From: Sialis fuliginosa
Lineage: Eukaryota > Arthropoda > Insecta > Megaloptera > Sialidae
Assembly (NCBI GenBank): GCA_961205875.1
Contig: OY540811.1
Span: 20,453,248-20,517,247 of the forward strand
DNA: 64,000 nucleotides
Reading direction: 5' to 3'
Shown here: piece by piece, positions 34,638 through 46,926 of the stretch
Numbering within the stretch: position 1 is the stretch's first letter
How the letters are laid out: every line of letters starts with the position of its first letter
Translations under genes and position numbers: made by a program
The notes under the pieces: model-generated
Database searches by the model: none
What the model was told of the DNA's origin: nothing
The model's input: only the letters and a program-made list of their open reading frames with translations

Positions 34638-35199
34638 ATCACCGCGGAAGTCTCAAGAATTTTCTATTCAGTTTTATTTATTTATATATTAAATATTATT
34701 ATGTATAAAAGACACAAATGCAGAAAAAGGAATATGCATCTGTACCTGTCAGGACAGAGTACGGACTGGAGACTAGAAGATAATGTGGAGGAATCAGTTT
34801 ATATTTTCATATTTACTTTTTGTAAGAGAAGAAAAGTTTTTTATGGTTTTACTGTTTAATATTACATCTACATAAATCCTACATTTTTAGCTGGTATATT
34901 CAACTAGTTTTTTTCTGTTTTACGTATTCGGTGAAAAAATTGTACCCTTGTTTGTAAATACTTATTTACAAAAGTTTTAAAACAATTTTGAAACAAATAC
35001 CAAACTGTATTTATATTCAAGATTTTAGATTTTCTTAATGAAATCTTCCAAAATAAACTCCATACACCAAGGTTAACTTTCAATTTCGTCATTGTATAAT
35101 ATAAAATTCGGCTAATTCCCTAAAACCCATTCCCCATGTTATATAACAAAGATTTAACTCACGGCACGGTTTTAACAATGCAAATAAAATAATTAAAAC
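34638..35199. other. AT-rich background
   Basis: No feature seen. Confidence 0.5.
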
Positions 35200-35345
35200 C
35201 AAACGTCTGACAGATTCGAGACCGCCGAAGCACGGATCCATCAGCGGATTCAAGAATACTTAATTCCGAATTCTCACCACGACGCCCGCTGTGTAAAAGT
35301 GTGTCTACTTCTACAAACTTCCGACTTTATAAATACGGAATTAAG
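35200..35345. promoter_or_regulatory. small GC-richer patch
   Basis: A balanced, non-repetitive block (GAGACCGCCGAAGCACGGATCC, CACGACGCCCGCTGTG). It also carries a split inverted pair, ACTTAATTCCGAATTC near 35258 and ATACGGAATTAAG near 35334. No frame to call. Confidence 0.2.
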
Positions 35346-35889
35346 AAGCCAGAGTTGGATTTTTAATTTATAAAAATTTTGTCATTTTATCTTTATTTCT
35401 ACATTCACAGACATCGTTTAATATTTTAATCCTAAGTAGGGGAGATAGATGTCAATTGTAACAAGTATCAATTATAACAGTGGATCTACCATGTCAACTA
35501 TTCATGATTTTTAAATAAAACTAGTGCCATTTAACAATATTAATCATAATGAACTACCAAACTGTAATTTTGATTTCATGTTAGTTTACAAATAGCAACA
35601 AAAAAAAAGAGTTTTGACCGTCTCGAGTAAAAAATTTTAAAATGGCAATATTAAAAAGAATGCGTTTGAAACATTTCGTGTGTGAGTAAACTCTAAAAAA
35701 AGACTGATAAAAACCCAGACTGAAATTTAACCAAAGAAAGCCAAAAAATGAAAATAAAAAAAGGATAAGAGAAATGGAAAAGAAATAGAAAAAGAAAAGT
35801 AAGTAATCGAAAGAACTAAAACTGGATGAAGACAATGAAAATGAATTTTGTTTAGTTTGCCTACAACCTTATTCTCGAATAAAGAAGAA
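35346..35889. other. AT-rich background with a purine-rich strand
   Basis: From about 35690 to 35850 the plus strand is almost pure A/G, with strong strand asymmetry (runs such as GAAATGGAAAAGAAATAG). An 84-codon minus-strand Phe/Ser-rich frame is its shadow. Confidence 0.5.
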
Positions 35890-35945
35890 TAATCACGGGC
35901 TCCCGGGCTGGAATTATTAGCGGGCCCCCTAACAAATTTTTTTCG
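35890..35945. repeat. fragment of a GGGCCC-type repeat
   Basis: CACGGGCTCCCGGGCTGG followed by GCGGGCCCCCTAACAAATTT resembles the decayed repeat near 1505-1735. Confidence 0.25.
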
Positions 35946-36599
35946 ACCAGGTCTGGTATAGTGATTAAAAGATGAATGCCAGATAAAATATCTGTCGATA
36001 AATAGATCTCATAGTTTATTGATACTTCCGATTTAAGAACATTATATTATTAATTTATTATTATATTAGTGATTATGTATGTTTTGTTTTACAATCATAA
36101 TAATACAAGAAACAGGTTATTTTGATTATTTTGCTGAATTACTGTTTTTTTTTTTACATTTCGTTACAAACGGCACCAGCGTCTCTACATCCTACACCAC
36201 TGTTGTGTCATTTGTACCATTCTGACTTTGCTTAAAAGAAGTATTTTAATAAAAATCATAAAGTGCCACAAATTTTTTTTATTACACATTAGATTCCTCA
36301 ATAAATTATCAACCATATACTTTAAAATCAGGTAGTGACGTGTATCAATAATGCATCTGATAATTAAAAATTAAAATTAAAATTAAAAAAAGTGTTTATC
36401 TCTCAGAAAAGTGTGATTAGTTGAAATCATTACCTACAAGAAACAATAAGAGCAAATAATACGACCTGACCTCCAATTCTATCCAAATAATTGTGTCTAT
36501 ATAAAAGCAAAAAATTAAATCAAAAGTAAAATTGTCGTCACCAAATATTTAATAAATTTTATTTTTAATTCGAAATATACCTAACAATTAAATACAAAT
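35946..36599. other. AT-rich background
   Basis: No feature seen. Confidence 0.5.
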
Positions 36600-36835
36600 C
36601 AAATCAAAAATAATTTTAACGCGTTATAGAATCCGGTCCTGTGTTAATAAAAGGTTGACGAATCCGAAGACAAGGGCTGCAGCACCCAAGTTTGCCAAGT
36701 TATTCGCTAAGTAACGTCTCGATGATTATTTTAGAGTCGGGGAGCTAGAACAGCTGCTGCCATCTCGTAGTAGATGTGTTAATGAGAAGTTCGAGCTGTG
36801 AAATTGGGGTATTTATAATGCGACACAGCGTTTCA
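36600..36835. promoter_or_regulatory. GC-richer island with CAGCTG and GCCATC
   Basis: A balanced block includes GGCTGCAGCACCC and GAACAGCTGCTGCCATCTCG near 36748-36767: an E-box (CAGCTG) next to GCCATC, a Pho/YY1-type word. Non-repetitive, no credible frame. Candidate regulatory element. Confidence 0.28.
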
Positions 36836-37685
36836 GGAATCAAATATTAAAATATGTTGTTTTAATAATCGGCTATGAGTATTAATATTGTTCAAAACTT
36901 TGTATACGTTCAGTTAATATACATATGTTAGTTTATCAGAAAATGTTAATTAATCTAATACTAATTAAATATATACTATTTTATAAAATAAGAAGTTTTT
37001 TTTGCAATATCTGTAAAAATGTTGATTGATATAATTAAAACTTTTTATTTATCCAACAATTTTTTTTCACATCCAACCTTTTCGTTTCTTATACATTCCA
37101 CACATTTTGCAATAATCTTTAACATATACAGATGAATAAAATGTACGGTAACATTGATAGTCTAAACCTGTGGTCTAAACACTAAGCTATTAAAATTATC
37201 ACAAATATTTTCAAATAAAATGTATTGGTTAATTATTTGCTACAACGTATTTATCTCATTTTATAAATTTTATATAACGTCACATTTCCGAGATATGAGT
37301 ACATCACTGTGTATTTTTATTATACTAGATTCGTTACACCCATGTAAAAATATATTAAAATTTCACTTGAAGATTTCATGAAAATTATGGTTGAAAATTG
37401 AATTAAAAAAACTTTTTCTACAACCGTTTAAAAGAGTATAGGCTTTTACTTTGATATTTCAGTACGTAAAGTTAGGCGTATTATTTTTGCGCACACCATG
37501 AAAAAATGTAACATTTACGCACGTCATAGTAACATATACATTTTTACATTTATTTACGATTAATGATTTATTATTTGTTCCAAAACAAGAGTCGAATTTT
37601 AATATTAATATAGCAACATATAAATTATATTAAAATTAATTATTATATTGTATTTATTGTTAATATTACCTATAATAGAGTAAAA
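36836..37685. other. AT-rich background
   Basis: No feature seen. Confidence 0.5.
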
Positions 37686-38260
37686 TTCATTTTTCGCAGT
37701 CGAGTGATTTTTAGTATCGGCTGGCACGTCGACAAACCAACATTCACTCTCGTGCGAAAAACTGTCATTTTACACCCTAGTTACACAAATAACTATTTTA
37801 TTCGGCCATAGATTTTTACAAATTAAATTAAATCTCTAAAACTTGATCTTTCGCACCGAAAGAATTTCAAATCTGCCAATACAGCTAATTTAACATTCGA
37901 CACCCTATTGTCACCAACATATCTATATAGTTACTTAATAGAAATAAATATCGAACAAAACCTAAATAATAAAAAAAAACATTACAATAACACACAAAAA
38001 CCTATTGAACAAATATAGACATTCACCCCACCGCCCTCTACCGACACTTACACAACATCCAGACACAGAAACAACAAATCTGAACGTTTCCAGAAAACAA
38101 TTCCGAACAAAGACCCGGGGTCGTGTCCACCACCGCCGCCGTTGTTACAACTGTTACATAACGTACACTCGACATACGCGGTCTCTTGTGTACATGCGGC
38201 ATTTGCAAAAATCTCTATCACCATTGTGTCACTCTGATTGACGTTTGACAGCTAGATATG
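37686..38260. promoter_or_regulatory. less AT-rich block ending in Exd/Hth-like sites
   Basis: The part 37690-37800 and especially 38085-38260 are balanced in composition, with GACCCGGGGTC and CCACCACCGCCGCC words. At the right edge TGATTGAC (38235-38242) and TGACAG (38246-38251) lie 3 bp apart. These are the binding words of Exd/Pbx and Hth/Meis, which cooperate with Hox proteins. A 78-codon frame (38005-38241) is not recognised and is Thr/His/Arg-rich by composition. Confidence 0.3.
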
Positions 38261-38467
38261 TACTAGTATATGCACTTATGTATTTATTTTGAGTGACTGA
38301 CTTTTCATTTATTAGCAGCATGTGTGTAAGGGGAAGTTGGGGGTGTACGTACATATTTGTTTATGGGTCACTATGAGTTATACAGAAACCAAAACGATTT
38401 TTTTATATTTTAATTTTTAGTAGGTTACCTACTGAATTATTTACTACCAGAAAGTGGAACCTCTTTA

Positions 38468-38659
38468 GTTTCATTAATATTGGTTTAGTGGTTCATGAGT
38501 TATGTATGAATTCGGGGGACAGACAAACAGACATACACACAGAGAGACACGAAAAAGGTTTGTTTTGACCTGAAACGGAAAGATAAAGTTAAAATTTTGA
38601 AATCGGAGAACAATTTTTTTCTGATTTTAAAACGATCACAAAGCTTCTCCCAAAACTAT
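38468..38659 (-). repeat. dispersed repeat B, copy 3 (partial)
   Basis: TGGTTTAGTGGTTCATGAGTTATG, then ACAGACAAACAGACATACAC, and finally AATCGGAGAACAATTTTTTT...AACGATCACAAAGCTTCTC match the inverse of copy 1. The distal half is missing. Confidence 0.65.
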
Positions 38660-38930
38660 TTTAATGGGACACTGTAATGACTGCACGGCCGAGACAAGAG
38701 TGCAAAAACTCGGACGAGACCTAGGTGAGATTAACTTAAATTCAGATGAGCCGAGACCACTACGAGAACGTCTGAAATTTTACCGAGATGATGCAAATTT
38801 ATATTTTAATACAAAACTCACTGAAACTCTCACAATCAGTATTAAAAGTTCGGCTTAATATATTTAGAGACGAAATGATTTTATTTTCATGAGACAAGAT
38901 TTAGACGAGACTATCATTTGTAATATAATA
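38660..38930. other. GAGAC-rich stretch
   Basis: Words of the form CCGAGAC, CGAGACC and ACGAGAC recur about ten times, irregularly spaced: GGCCGAGACAAG, GGACGAGACCTAGG, GAGCCGAGACCAC, and later AGACGAGACTATC. A 64-codon frame across it (38664-38858) is Arg/Leu-rich with no recognised domain. It may be a decayed low-order repeat; related words occur in MITE M2. Confidence 0.35.
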
Positions 38931-38993
38931 TAATACATATTACATAATATCATCTGACACAAAACACTATAATCGAGATAAACATACAGGATG

Positions 38994-39689
38994 ATTTACA
39001 ACTAGTTAGTGTAAAAATTTTTTATAGTAGATCATATGAACATGTATCCGAAAATTCTTCATGAGGGAGCTACAGCCTTCCAAAAATTTTACCTTAAATT
39101 AGTGTTTAATTAATATCTACAGGTACAGTTATTTTTGAAAACCGGTTTATTATTAATAAGAATTATAAATAAAATATAAATATACCTCTAAAACTGCACT
39201 TTTATCAACTAATAGCCATTTAAGAATATAAGCTTATTTTGTGTAATTTGAAGCATCCGTATTGAGTAAAATTCTGCTTTACTTTTTTTTATCGATATTT
39301 CTCGAAAACGGTTGATTCGATGACAAAGTATATTTTTGTGTATTTTGTGTTATATAATAATCTACAAGAACACAACTTGAAAAAAAATTAAAGAACAAAA
39401 AAAGACTTGATAAAAATCAACGGGCCCACTGGCCACATACACCTCTGGTCTGGTTTGATATTGAAAATCGATAACACTTATTAATAATAAACAAATTATC
39501 AAATTTCATAACTGTATTACAGTGGGTTCTGTAGATATTAAATAATACTCATTTTGGGTAATATTTTTGAAAGGCTGTAGCTCCCTCACGAAGAATTTCC
39601 GGATACATGTTCATATGAAGTTTTTTGTTTAAAATAATATCCTCGATCTACTGTATTTTTTTTTACACAAGTTGTAAATCATCCTGTAT
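38994..39689 (+). mobile_element. 696-bp element with long terminal inverted repeats
   Basis: The first 20 bases, ATACAGGATGATTTACAACT, are exactly inverted at the right end. A second long arm pair follows further in: 39032-39092 (CATATGAACATGTATCCG and AGGGAGCTACAGCCTT) against 39560-39620. The 'atacaggatgattta' start is of a type common to insect DNA elements, but I cannot name the superfamily. No coding sequence. Confidence 0.7.
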
Positions 39690-40489
39690 ATTCACATCTT
39701 TATATCTTTATATACAAGTACATCATTCCATATAATAATACAAAAGCATACAATACAAACAATATTCAAGAATATGAAATATGTGTATGTATGCTATAAT
39801 ATTTTACACAATGTAAATGCAATAATACATCATATCATCTCACATGATGCAATTCAATTTGTCATGTATCCATGGACTACGGAGTGTCTAGGGACACTCG
39901 ATAACGGAGACAAATAAAATTCATTCGGAAAAACATGTCAATCATTGTGTTTGGCTTGTTGACATCTGTATAGTGGTTGCATAGCAAACTTGATCTGCGT
40001 CTATGAATAATATAAACTGTGTTAATTCACGAACAGTGGTTTTACAAAATTGATGAAGAAAATTGAACTTATTTTATAGATAGAAAATTAAAAATTTCCG
40101 TAATTAAATGTATTATGCTTTGTTCTGTTAATATTATGACAGTTAGTTAAAAGAGCATTTAATTAAACTTGATAATACTAGGCGTTAGTCAAGTAATTTT
40201 GAGGTATATTTTTCCCAAACATATATTCTGAAATTTTATTATATCAAGGATGAGATCTGAAAGCCCGGAAATCTTAGCCCAATTATTAACAAGACGGTAC
40301 CATTCACGTTCTTCAAGTACCATTTAATTCTTACTATAACAAACAAACAAACAAACAAAAAATCGAAATGAACTTTATGAACTTGAACACAAAGTAGATC
40401 CCTATCAGTTATTCGTTACAGATTACAGTTAATATAAACATCATATAATTAGAGTTGTTGTTAACAATGTATCAGTCACATAAATTATA
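39690..40489. other. AT-rich background with an (AAAC)n run
   Basis: A short (CAAA)n microsatellite lies at about 40339-40362. No gene called. Confidence 0.5.
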
Positions 40490-40830
40490 TAGTAGTAAAG
40501 ACAGCAACAATGATAGAAACACGTGTACCAACATTAGCACCTTCAACACGTTCGTCATGTTAATAATAATGATTAGCATTGTCTATAGCAGCTGCAACAA
40601 TAAGTATACTGGCCTACTAGATTGATATAGTAAATGCCCAACATCTGTAATTACATAGACAATTTGGTTAACCTAACCTGTGTTTATATCTGACGGAGAG
40701 AACCGCTTTCGCGGGAGTTCATGTTGGACGGTGACGGAGTTATATATGTGTCTGTGATATGTTTAGTTAGGATGGATGTACTTCGTACCTGTCAGTATTT
40801 CAGGTGTGCGATCAAACTACCCTTATTAGA
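40490..40830. promoter_or_regulatory. candidate enhancer with Sox, E-box and homeodomain words
   Basis: AACAATGA (about 40506), CATTGTC and AACAATA surround a CAGCTG E-box within TAGCAGCTGCAACAATAAG near 40588-40606, with AATAATAATGATTAGC just upstream. Sox factors read ACAAT(G/A), so this is a Sox-Sox-bHLH-homeodomain cluster. The right part (40690-40830) is GC-richer, with ACCGCTTTCGCGGG and a T-box-like AGGTGTG at about 40802. No credible frame. Confidence 0.35.
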
Positions 40831-42834
40831 CATGATTTAGGAGAGTTTTACTTCTAAAATATCATTATGTAGATTCAAATTTTGAATTAATATTATAGTA
40901 GGTGCTAATATAATTCTGCGCCATAATTGAACCGTTCAAAAGTAAAAACGATTTTAAACAATTTTTTTTGTATCTCATTCTTATATATAATTTCCTATTA
41001 TGACACAAAATAATTCATTCTATGACGTTTTAATTTTAACTTCTTCTTTCGATTTAAAGGCAACTTGGTGTACTTTTTAAATTTAATTGAATCTAAGGAC
41101 AACCCAAAAAAAATTACTAATTTTTCGATTCTTTGCAATAATGCAAAAACTATCCATCCTAGAAAAAATTATTACATGTATGAAAAAATGAAAATACTAT
41201 TTTTATATTCATTTAAAAACGATATAACCAGTTTATCAAAACATATTTTGGTGTCTCCCACTCTGTATCTGCGGTATTATTTTCGAGCATATCTGGACAG
41301 CCCTCGATATTTAAATTCATTACGTGATTTTTCACATAAGACAAGTGCAAGCTATATTTGCACAATTAGAGTTCCGTGCCACCAGCCCAATCTATTCTTA
41401 ATTCTTAATGTTCATGATTTATTTTTTATTTTTTTGGGTGATCGGTTTTATGAACTGTGTAGGGGATAGCAATTTTTAAGCGTTTTTCCCGTAAAATGTT
41501 TTAATAAATGCATTGTTGAATTCGTGCTTCAGAAAACTTTCAATGCCCTTGACATGTTTTTCATTTCCCAATTTACCTCCTGAAATGAACTCTCAGAATC
41601 ATAATTCAACTTTTTATACTTTACGGTTATAATTGGGCCATCACATCTATAATTTCAAATTTTTACGTACAATAATTTCAAAGATAATCGCCTGTGTCAG
41701 ATATATTAACGGATGAACACTAAAGTGATTCCATAAGTGAATAAAATCATCAAATTATTAAATTATACAATTTTGGTATTGCTGGTTGATTTTATTTAGG
41801 GATCTTAAATAATAACAAAAACATTCATCTGTCCGCTCAGTAGATATTGTGGTCAGCACACTTACCCACTACAATTATTCTTAAATGATTTAGTGCGACC
41901 GAATTGGTGTATAATAGTGCATTTATTTACTGTAGACAGTTATAATGCCGTGTTGCAATTTTACTCTGTATTTAACACGATTGAAACGTTATTTATGATT
42001 CCTGTTCCGAACGTCCGTGTATAGTTGTTGTGTTGGTAAACCTGCCATGTACAATATCTATGTTTTCCTATTTATTCTAGTCAGGTTTAATTTCACATGA
42101 TTTGTTGCATGTTTTTTTTAAATTAACTCTATTATGAGTAGCTTTTTAATTTGAATTTAAAATTATTTTTAGAGTCAATTGTTTCATTCATCATTATTGT
42201 AAAAACAACTAATTAATAATTATATTGTTTTTGAGGAAAGTTAAAAAAAATGTATAGATATGTGAAAATAAATCATTCAGAAGACATAATAAGAAGTGAC
42301 TTATTTCACATTTTGTGGCATTTAAAATTTTAAAACCTACTACCGAACTATTGGAAAAGTATTATTCAAACGACATAATACCTACATATATTAAGCACCA
42401 ATTATAACAGAAGTGTCGCCTAATTTGTATATCTAAAATTTACTTTTTCAGTATTGAAAAAATTAACTGCGATCTTCATTTTCAAGTTCAAGAATTGAGG
42501 CAGTAGAAAATTTTTTAATAAAAATTTAATATAGAATAATATAGGCACAATATTCAAACTTCCACATTTCATAAGTTTTTATGGTTTGGCGATCGACCAA
42601 AATCGTAACGCGGTCGACTTTATTGACACCCTTGAATTATGGTTCCTTAATTACCAAAAATCGGTAGAGACATATTAACACAAAATATTGTATATAATAA
42701 ATTTATAATCAAATTAAAAATGTACTAAAGGAAATTTGGCTTATAGTCTTATATAATTTTGATATATTTATCTCCATATCTGTTTACGAAATGAAGGTAA
42801 ATTCAGACTTTCAGACAAAATTATATTCAATAAA
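40831..42834. other. AT-rich background with an unrecognised 134-codon frame
   Basis: The frame at 41065-41469 is one of the longest in the window, but its translation is rich in Asn, Phe, Leu, Tyr and Lys with no motif, and codon use follows the background A+T. It starts at a GTG (a non-ATG start). I treat it as chance. The rest is AT-rich. Confidence 0.45.
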
Positions 42835-43023
42835 AATAAAAATTTCGACATTCCCCTAATGGCGGGGGTAGACAGGGGGTGGGTTTTTGCATTTTTTAAA
42901 TACGATCCGTGATATTTTCTATTTACGATTTTATATAAAGAACAAAAAAAGAAGAATTAAATATTTCACCCCCTGTCACAAATTTTTAAAATCCTCGCGA
43001 GCAAAATCGCAGGTATCAGCTAG
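42835..43023 (+). mobile_element. Helitron-type 3' end
   Basis: The block closes with the hairpin GCGA-gcaaaa-TCGC (42997-43010) and then AGGTATCAGCTAG|T (CTAG at 43020-43023). A short stem about 10 nt before CTRR is the Helitron 3' signature. Upstream sequence (TTTCACCCCCTGTCAC) resembles the repeat near 60.7 and 63.0 kb. The 5' end is not identified; 42835 is approximate. Confidence 0.45.
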
Positions 43024-43299
43024 TATTCAAATAAAAAGGAAAACAGTAACATGATCACGAAAACTTAAACCACTTATTTTGATATATACAATTGTCTCAT
43101 AAAATGATATAACTTTTAATTTTTTTATAAAATAAATTAATTAATTCACTTTTACTTCCAACGGTAGCACTCCAATACATATACGACAAACATCAGATCA
43201 TGTTTAAATAAATAAACATAAATAATTTCAATTAACCTACATACCCAAAGACACAATTTTCAGTACATAAACGTCCACCACAGTGGGACAATTAATTTC
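43024..43299. other. AT-rich background
   Basis: No feature seen. Confidence 0.45.
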
Positions 43300-43535
43300 C
43301 ATTAAATTAATCGCGCGATCTTTGTGTAGAATCAACGCGTTCTTCAGAAACACCTTGTGCTGGCTTCTGCTTGCACCCGAGCGTTTATATGTGTGTGTGT
43401 ATATATATATGTATGTGTGTGTACATGTGTTAGTGTGTAGACTTGATTTAGAAGACGCTAAGTGGTCGGTGGATCACAAGAATGTTAATCAGCACAGTCC
43501 ATCTTCAACGATACCGCTTTCCGTCATCGCGCTAA
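43300..43535. promoter_or_regulatory. GC-richer island with a TG/TA microsatellite
   Basis: Balanced sequence on both sides (AATCGCGCGATC, CACCCGAGCG; later AAGTGGTCGGTGG, GTCATCGCGC) flanks a GTGTGTGTGTATATATATATG microsatellite at about 43389-43430. A 99-codon frame is carried through the microsatellite and is not recognised. Confidence 0.25.
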
Positions 43536-44859
43536 CTCAAGGGTTGCCAAAATTTCAAAACATCGACATTGTACTATATTAAGACTATTTAATAGGTACT
43601 ATATCAATTTAACATGAACTTGGAACTTGGCATTACTATTACATTAAACTTTATTATATCATTAATGAAAATATTTTTTTAACTAATAAAATACCATGTT
43701 TATATTCCCAGAAATATACAGAATTTATTTCCGAGCAATAGTACGTTTGTTAGTTGTGTCAATTAATTTTAAAAAGGGGGCAACCATATTTTTAATCAAA
43801 CATAATTTTTTTACAGTAGGTATGATGTATGTACTTTTTAAATAAAATTATCCATTATTAACAATGTTACAAATGTTTTGTAAAAATTTTAAGAAAGCAG
43901 TAATAATTGTATCTTCTAAATTAAATAGAAATAATAATAAATATATGCTTTGCAAAGAAAATTTTTCATTTGAAACAAAAAAATATCAATTTAAACAATG
44001 AATACATACGAGTACAAGCCTTAAATAAATAAAAAAAGCTAAACATTCATAAGAACATATTTAATAATAAGAGTATATGGCAATTTAAACTAATTTTAAT
44101 CGATTATAAATCAATCGGTACATCCCTTGTCTTCCACTAGCCACGCGGGCATGTTCCGTCGGGTGAAATCACCAGTGTTCAACTCGTGAGTGCCGGTGAA
44201 CAGTTTTTGAATAATATTTATCAAATGTACAAAAAACATATAATTTAACCTCAAATAAAGTTTGTTTAATGGTGTTTCTCGAGTTTTAATTTAATATTTA
44301 TATGTGAGTAAATGAATATTGACAATGACTTATTGGACATGTAAGTAATATAAAGTTTATATATTTATCTAATAATTTTTAGTAACTAATGAAAGTCCTT
44401 TATTTTTTATCTATGTGAGTCTGTAAAGAAATAAAAATTACCAAATTTATTTCAAATTATTCCATTTATTAAATGAATGAAAAATAATACCTTACTTAAA
44501 TAAAACCAAAATAGTAACTGGTAGCAACGTGGTTTTTCCTGACTAGATACATTTTTTCAAATTGTACATATTTTTATACTAAACAAAATTTCGAAAAAAT
44601 GCAATAAGTAGCTTATTTTCACATAGTACATTATTTATAACCGTCATGTTTCTATCAACAAATCAAATACAAATCATCCCTACAAATTTTCTACACATGT
44701 CAGCACACCACTTACACGTTATAAAATCCATATAAAAATGTACAGAAAAAAAGTCAAAGTATTTACACCTGATTCAACTGTCGAAATGTTTAAGATTAAG
44801 GTTTCTTTGGTGAGGTGACATTTTTCTACATGAGTAGTTACACAAAAATATGATACATA
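43536..44859. other. AT-rich background with a small GC-richer patch
   Basis: The patch 44125-44205 (CCACGCGGGCATGTTCCGTCG, GTGAGTGCCGG) is short and balanced. Everything else is AT-rich. Confidence 0.45.
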
Positions 44860-45015
44860 TTCCACGCCCCTCGGGAAACTTATCACACTATTGTTGCCGG
44901 CACTGGATCCCGTACAAAGACATTTGTGTGGCACTAATTCGTATCAAATGTGACATATTCTTCAATCTTTATATACCTGTAGTAGACCGTTTCTGTTTTA
45001 ACGTTTCGACATACT
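44860..45015. promoter_or_regulatory. small balanced block with Sox-like words
   Basis: CTATTGTTGCCGGCACTGGATCC and GTACAAAGACATTTGTG contain ATTGTT, ACAAAG and ATTTGT words in both orientations. Short frames cross it on both strands (about 70 codons each), without recognised products. Confidence 0.22.
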
Positions 45016-45524
45016 TCGGTTATGTTTCAATTCAAAGTTTACTGTCGACAACCATATAATGTTTTGCTGTTGTTGTACATATATGTAGGATGTATGATAG
45101 GAACTGTTCACATATACAGGATTAGTCAGAAGTAAGATCCCGGCGATTTATTTGGTAACTATCAATTATATCAAAAAATGTATAAAAATAAAAATTCGAT
45201 GGTATATTCTAGCGTACTTTCATGGCATTTTAGTGCCATTCGCTACCAACATTTAACGTCCTTGTGAAAAATAAACGTTGCATTACTAAAATAAAATATA
45301 TATCTACAAATAGGTTACTCATTCGATGTAGTTTGATTTTTTTATTTTCCTAAAAAAATTTTCAATATTTAAATAGCTGTAGTTTTAGTAAAAATGATCT
45401 CAATGAGACTTTGCAAGAAGAAAATTAAAACTAGAAATCTCTTCTATAGGATACCTTGAAATATTTTTTACCAACACCCAATCACGCACGGTGGGTCACG
45501 CACATGTCATGATTTAATATAGGT
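45016..45524. other. AT-rich background
   Basis: A TATACAGGATTAGTCAGAAG word near 45114 resembles ends like that of the 38994 element, but no partner is seen. Confidence 0.45.
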
Positions 45525-46021
45525 ATAAGGTATTGGCACCAGTTATGGCCACTATAAGAGCTAGGTTTACTAGTTTTGTGATTGACGGGCTTCTTTTTTT
45601 GTAATTATCATGAACTCATGTTACTAATTAAACAAGTAACTCTTTATTTAATCAATTTAATTACCAAAGTACGCTAATATAGTTTTTTTAATTATAGCTT
45701 TTTATTTTGTTTATGTTTTTTCTCCAGTAATGGATAAAGTAAAACCAGTAATGAGCACGCAGTAATGGACACTTGTTAATGATTACAAAATGATAAGTAC
45801 TACGACCCAAAATATTTAAAAGAAAGAATCATCAAATTTGAAACGATGTAAAGTAGTTGCTATGATAATATAATAATTAATATATAAATTATACTAATAA
45901 TTAGTTTAAATGCCCACCATTTTGACGCCTATTGGCCGATTGTCATTAAATCACGTTGTAAGACAGTTAAATGTATATAGATTAATATTCAGAAATGGTA
46001 GTAGTAATTCAGTACATTTAT
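45525..46021 (+). mobile_element. MITE family M3, copy 2 (right end missing)
   Basis: It starts ATAAGGTATTGGCACCAGTTATGGCC and follows copy 3 closely through ATGAACTCATGTTACTAAT, TTTTTTCTCCAGTAATGG and GCCGATTGTCATTAAATCACG. It stops at TTCAGTACATTTA, about 55 bp short of the inverted right end. Confidence 0.75.
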
Positions 46022-46926
46022 GTAACTAATGTAGGTATATAATAAAACATTTTTTTTTAAATATCAATAGGTTCAATGGAAAATTGAAAGTTACTAAAAA
46101 CAGGAAAAAAATACGGTATGGCCATAGTATATATTAAAGATACAGTCCATATACTGCGATCGCCAAATTGTATCTAATTTTTTACTTTTAATTAATAACA
46201 AAGTAAAAAAATCCATTTAATGTATGTAAATTGTACATGTGTTCTGCATTTAGATTAAAAACTAAATTTTTCGATATCAAATCTTTTTTTTATTGAAAAA
46301 AAGTTCACAACAAGCTAGACCAATAACCTTAATTGACACATTAAAATGAGCGAATATCCAATCATCCACGCTCACGATTCAAGACACTCACTTCGGGTCA
46401 CTTCGCGCCCTGTTATCCATATAGTTATGGTGGGTCTGTAGGTACATATATAATATATACTAATTGTATCCTAATTACTCAGACATGAATTAAAATAAGA
46501 CACAGTATAATAAAATTCGTTTTCAGTGTTTTTTTGTTTAACATTTATCACATATAATAATAATAAAAATCCCAGCACACCCACAGACATGTTATAAAAT
46601 AATAAACGTAATTATAGTCATTAAAACGTTTATTATTACACAAATAAGACATAAAAATGCAAATGTACATATAAATCTATACAGAATAACTTTTATTTAT
46701 ACAGTATGGTTTTTTAATATTTTTCTCGGTAGCATAGTATTTTTTTACTTTCTGCACTATAGATATAAATTATTGATTGTATATTATTATTTCATCCATA
46801 GATTAAATTAATTTGCAATATAGTATCGGTCATTTTTAAGCCAAGAAACTGGCATTATTTTAAAAAATTGATGGTCAACATTTTTCAAATAAATTAAGCA
46901 AATATTCGGTTTGGTTTTTTATCAGC
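46022..46926. other. AT-rich background with a mixed patch
   Basis: The patch 46355-46445 (CACGCTCACGATTC, GGGTCACTTCGCGCCC) is balanced in composition. Nothing else seen. Confidence 0.45.

Noticed and set aside
34386..34859. Three overlapping frames of 83-123 codons
   Set aside because: They are produced by the two arms of the inverted repeat at 34481-34632 read in different frames.
41065..41469. 134-codon open frame
   Set aside because: Starts at GTG, background codon use and amino acids typical of AT-rich noise, no motif, no splice context.
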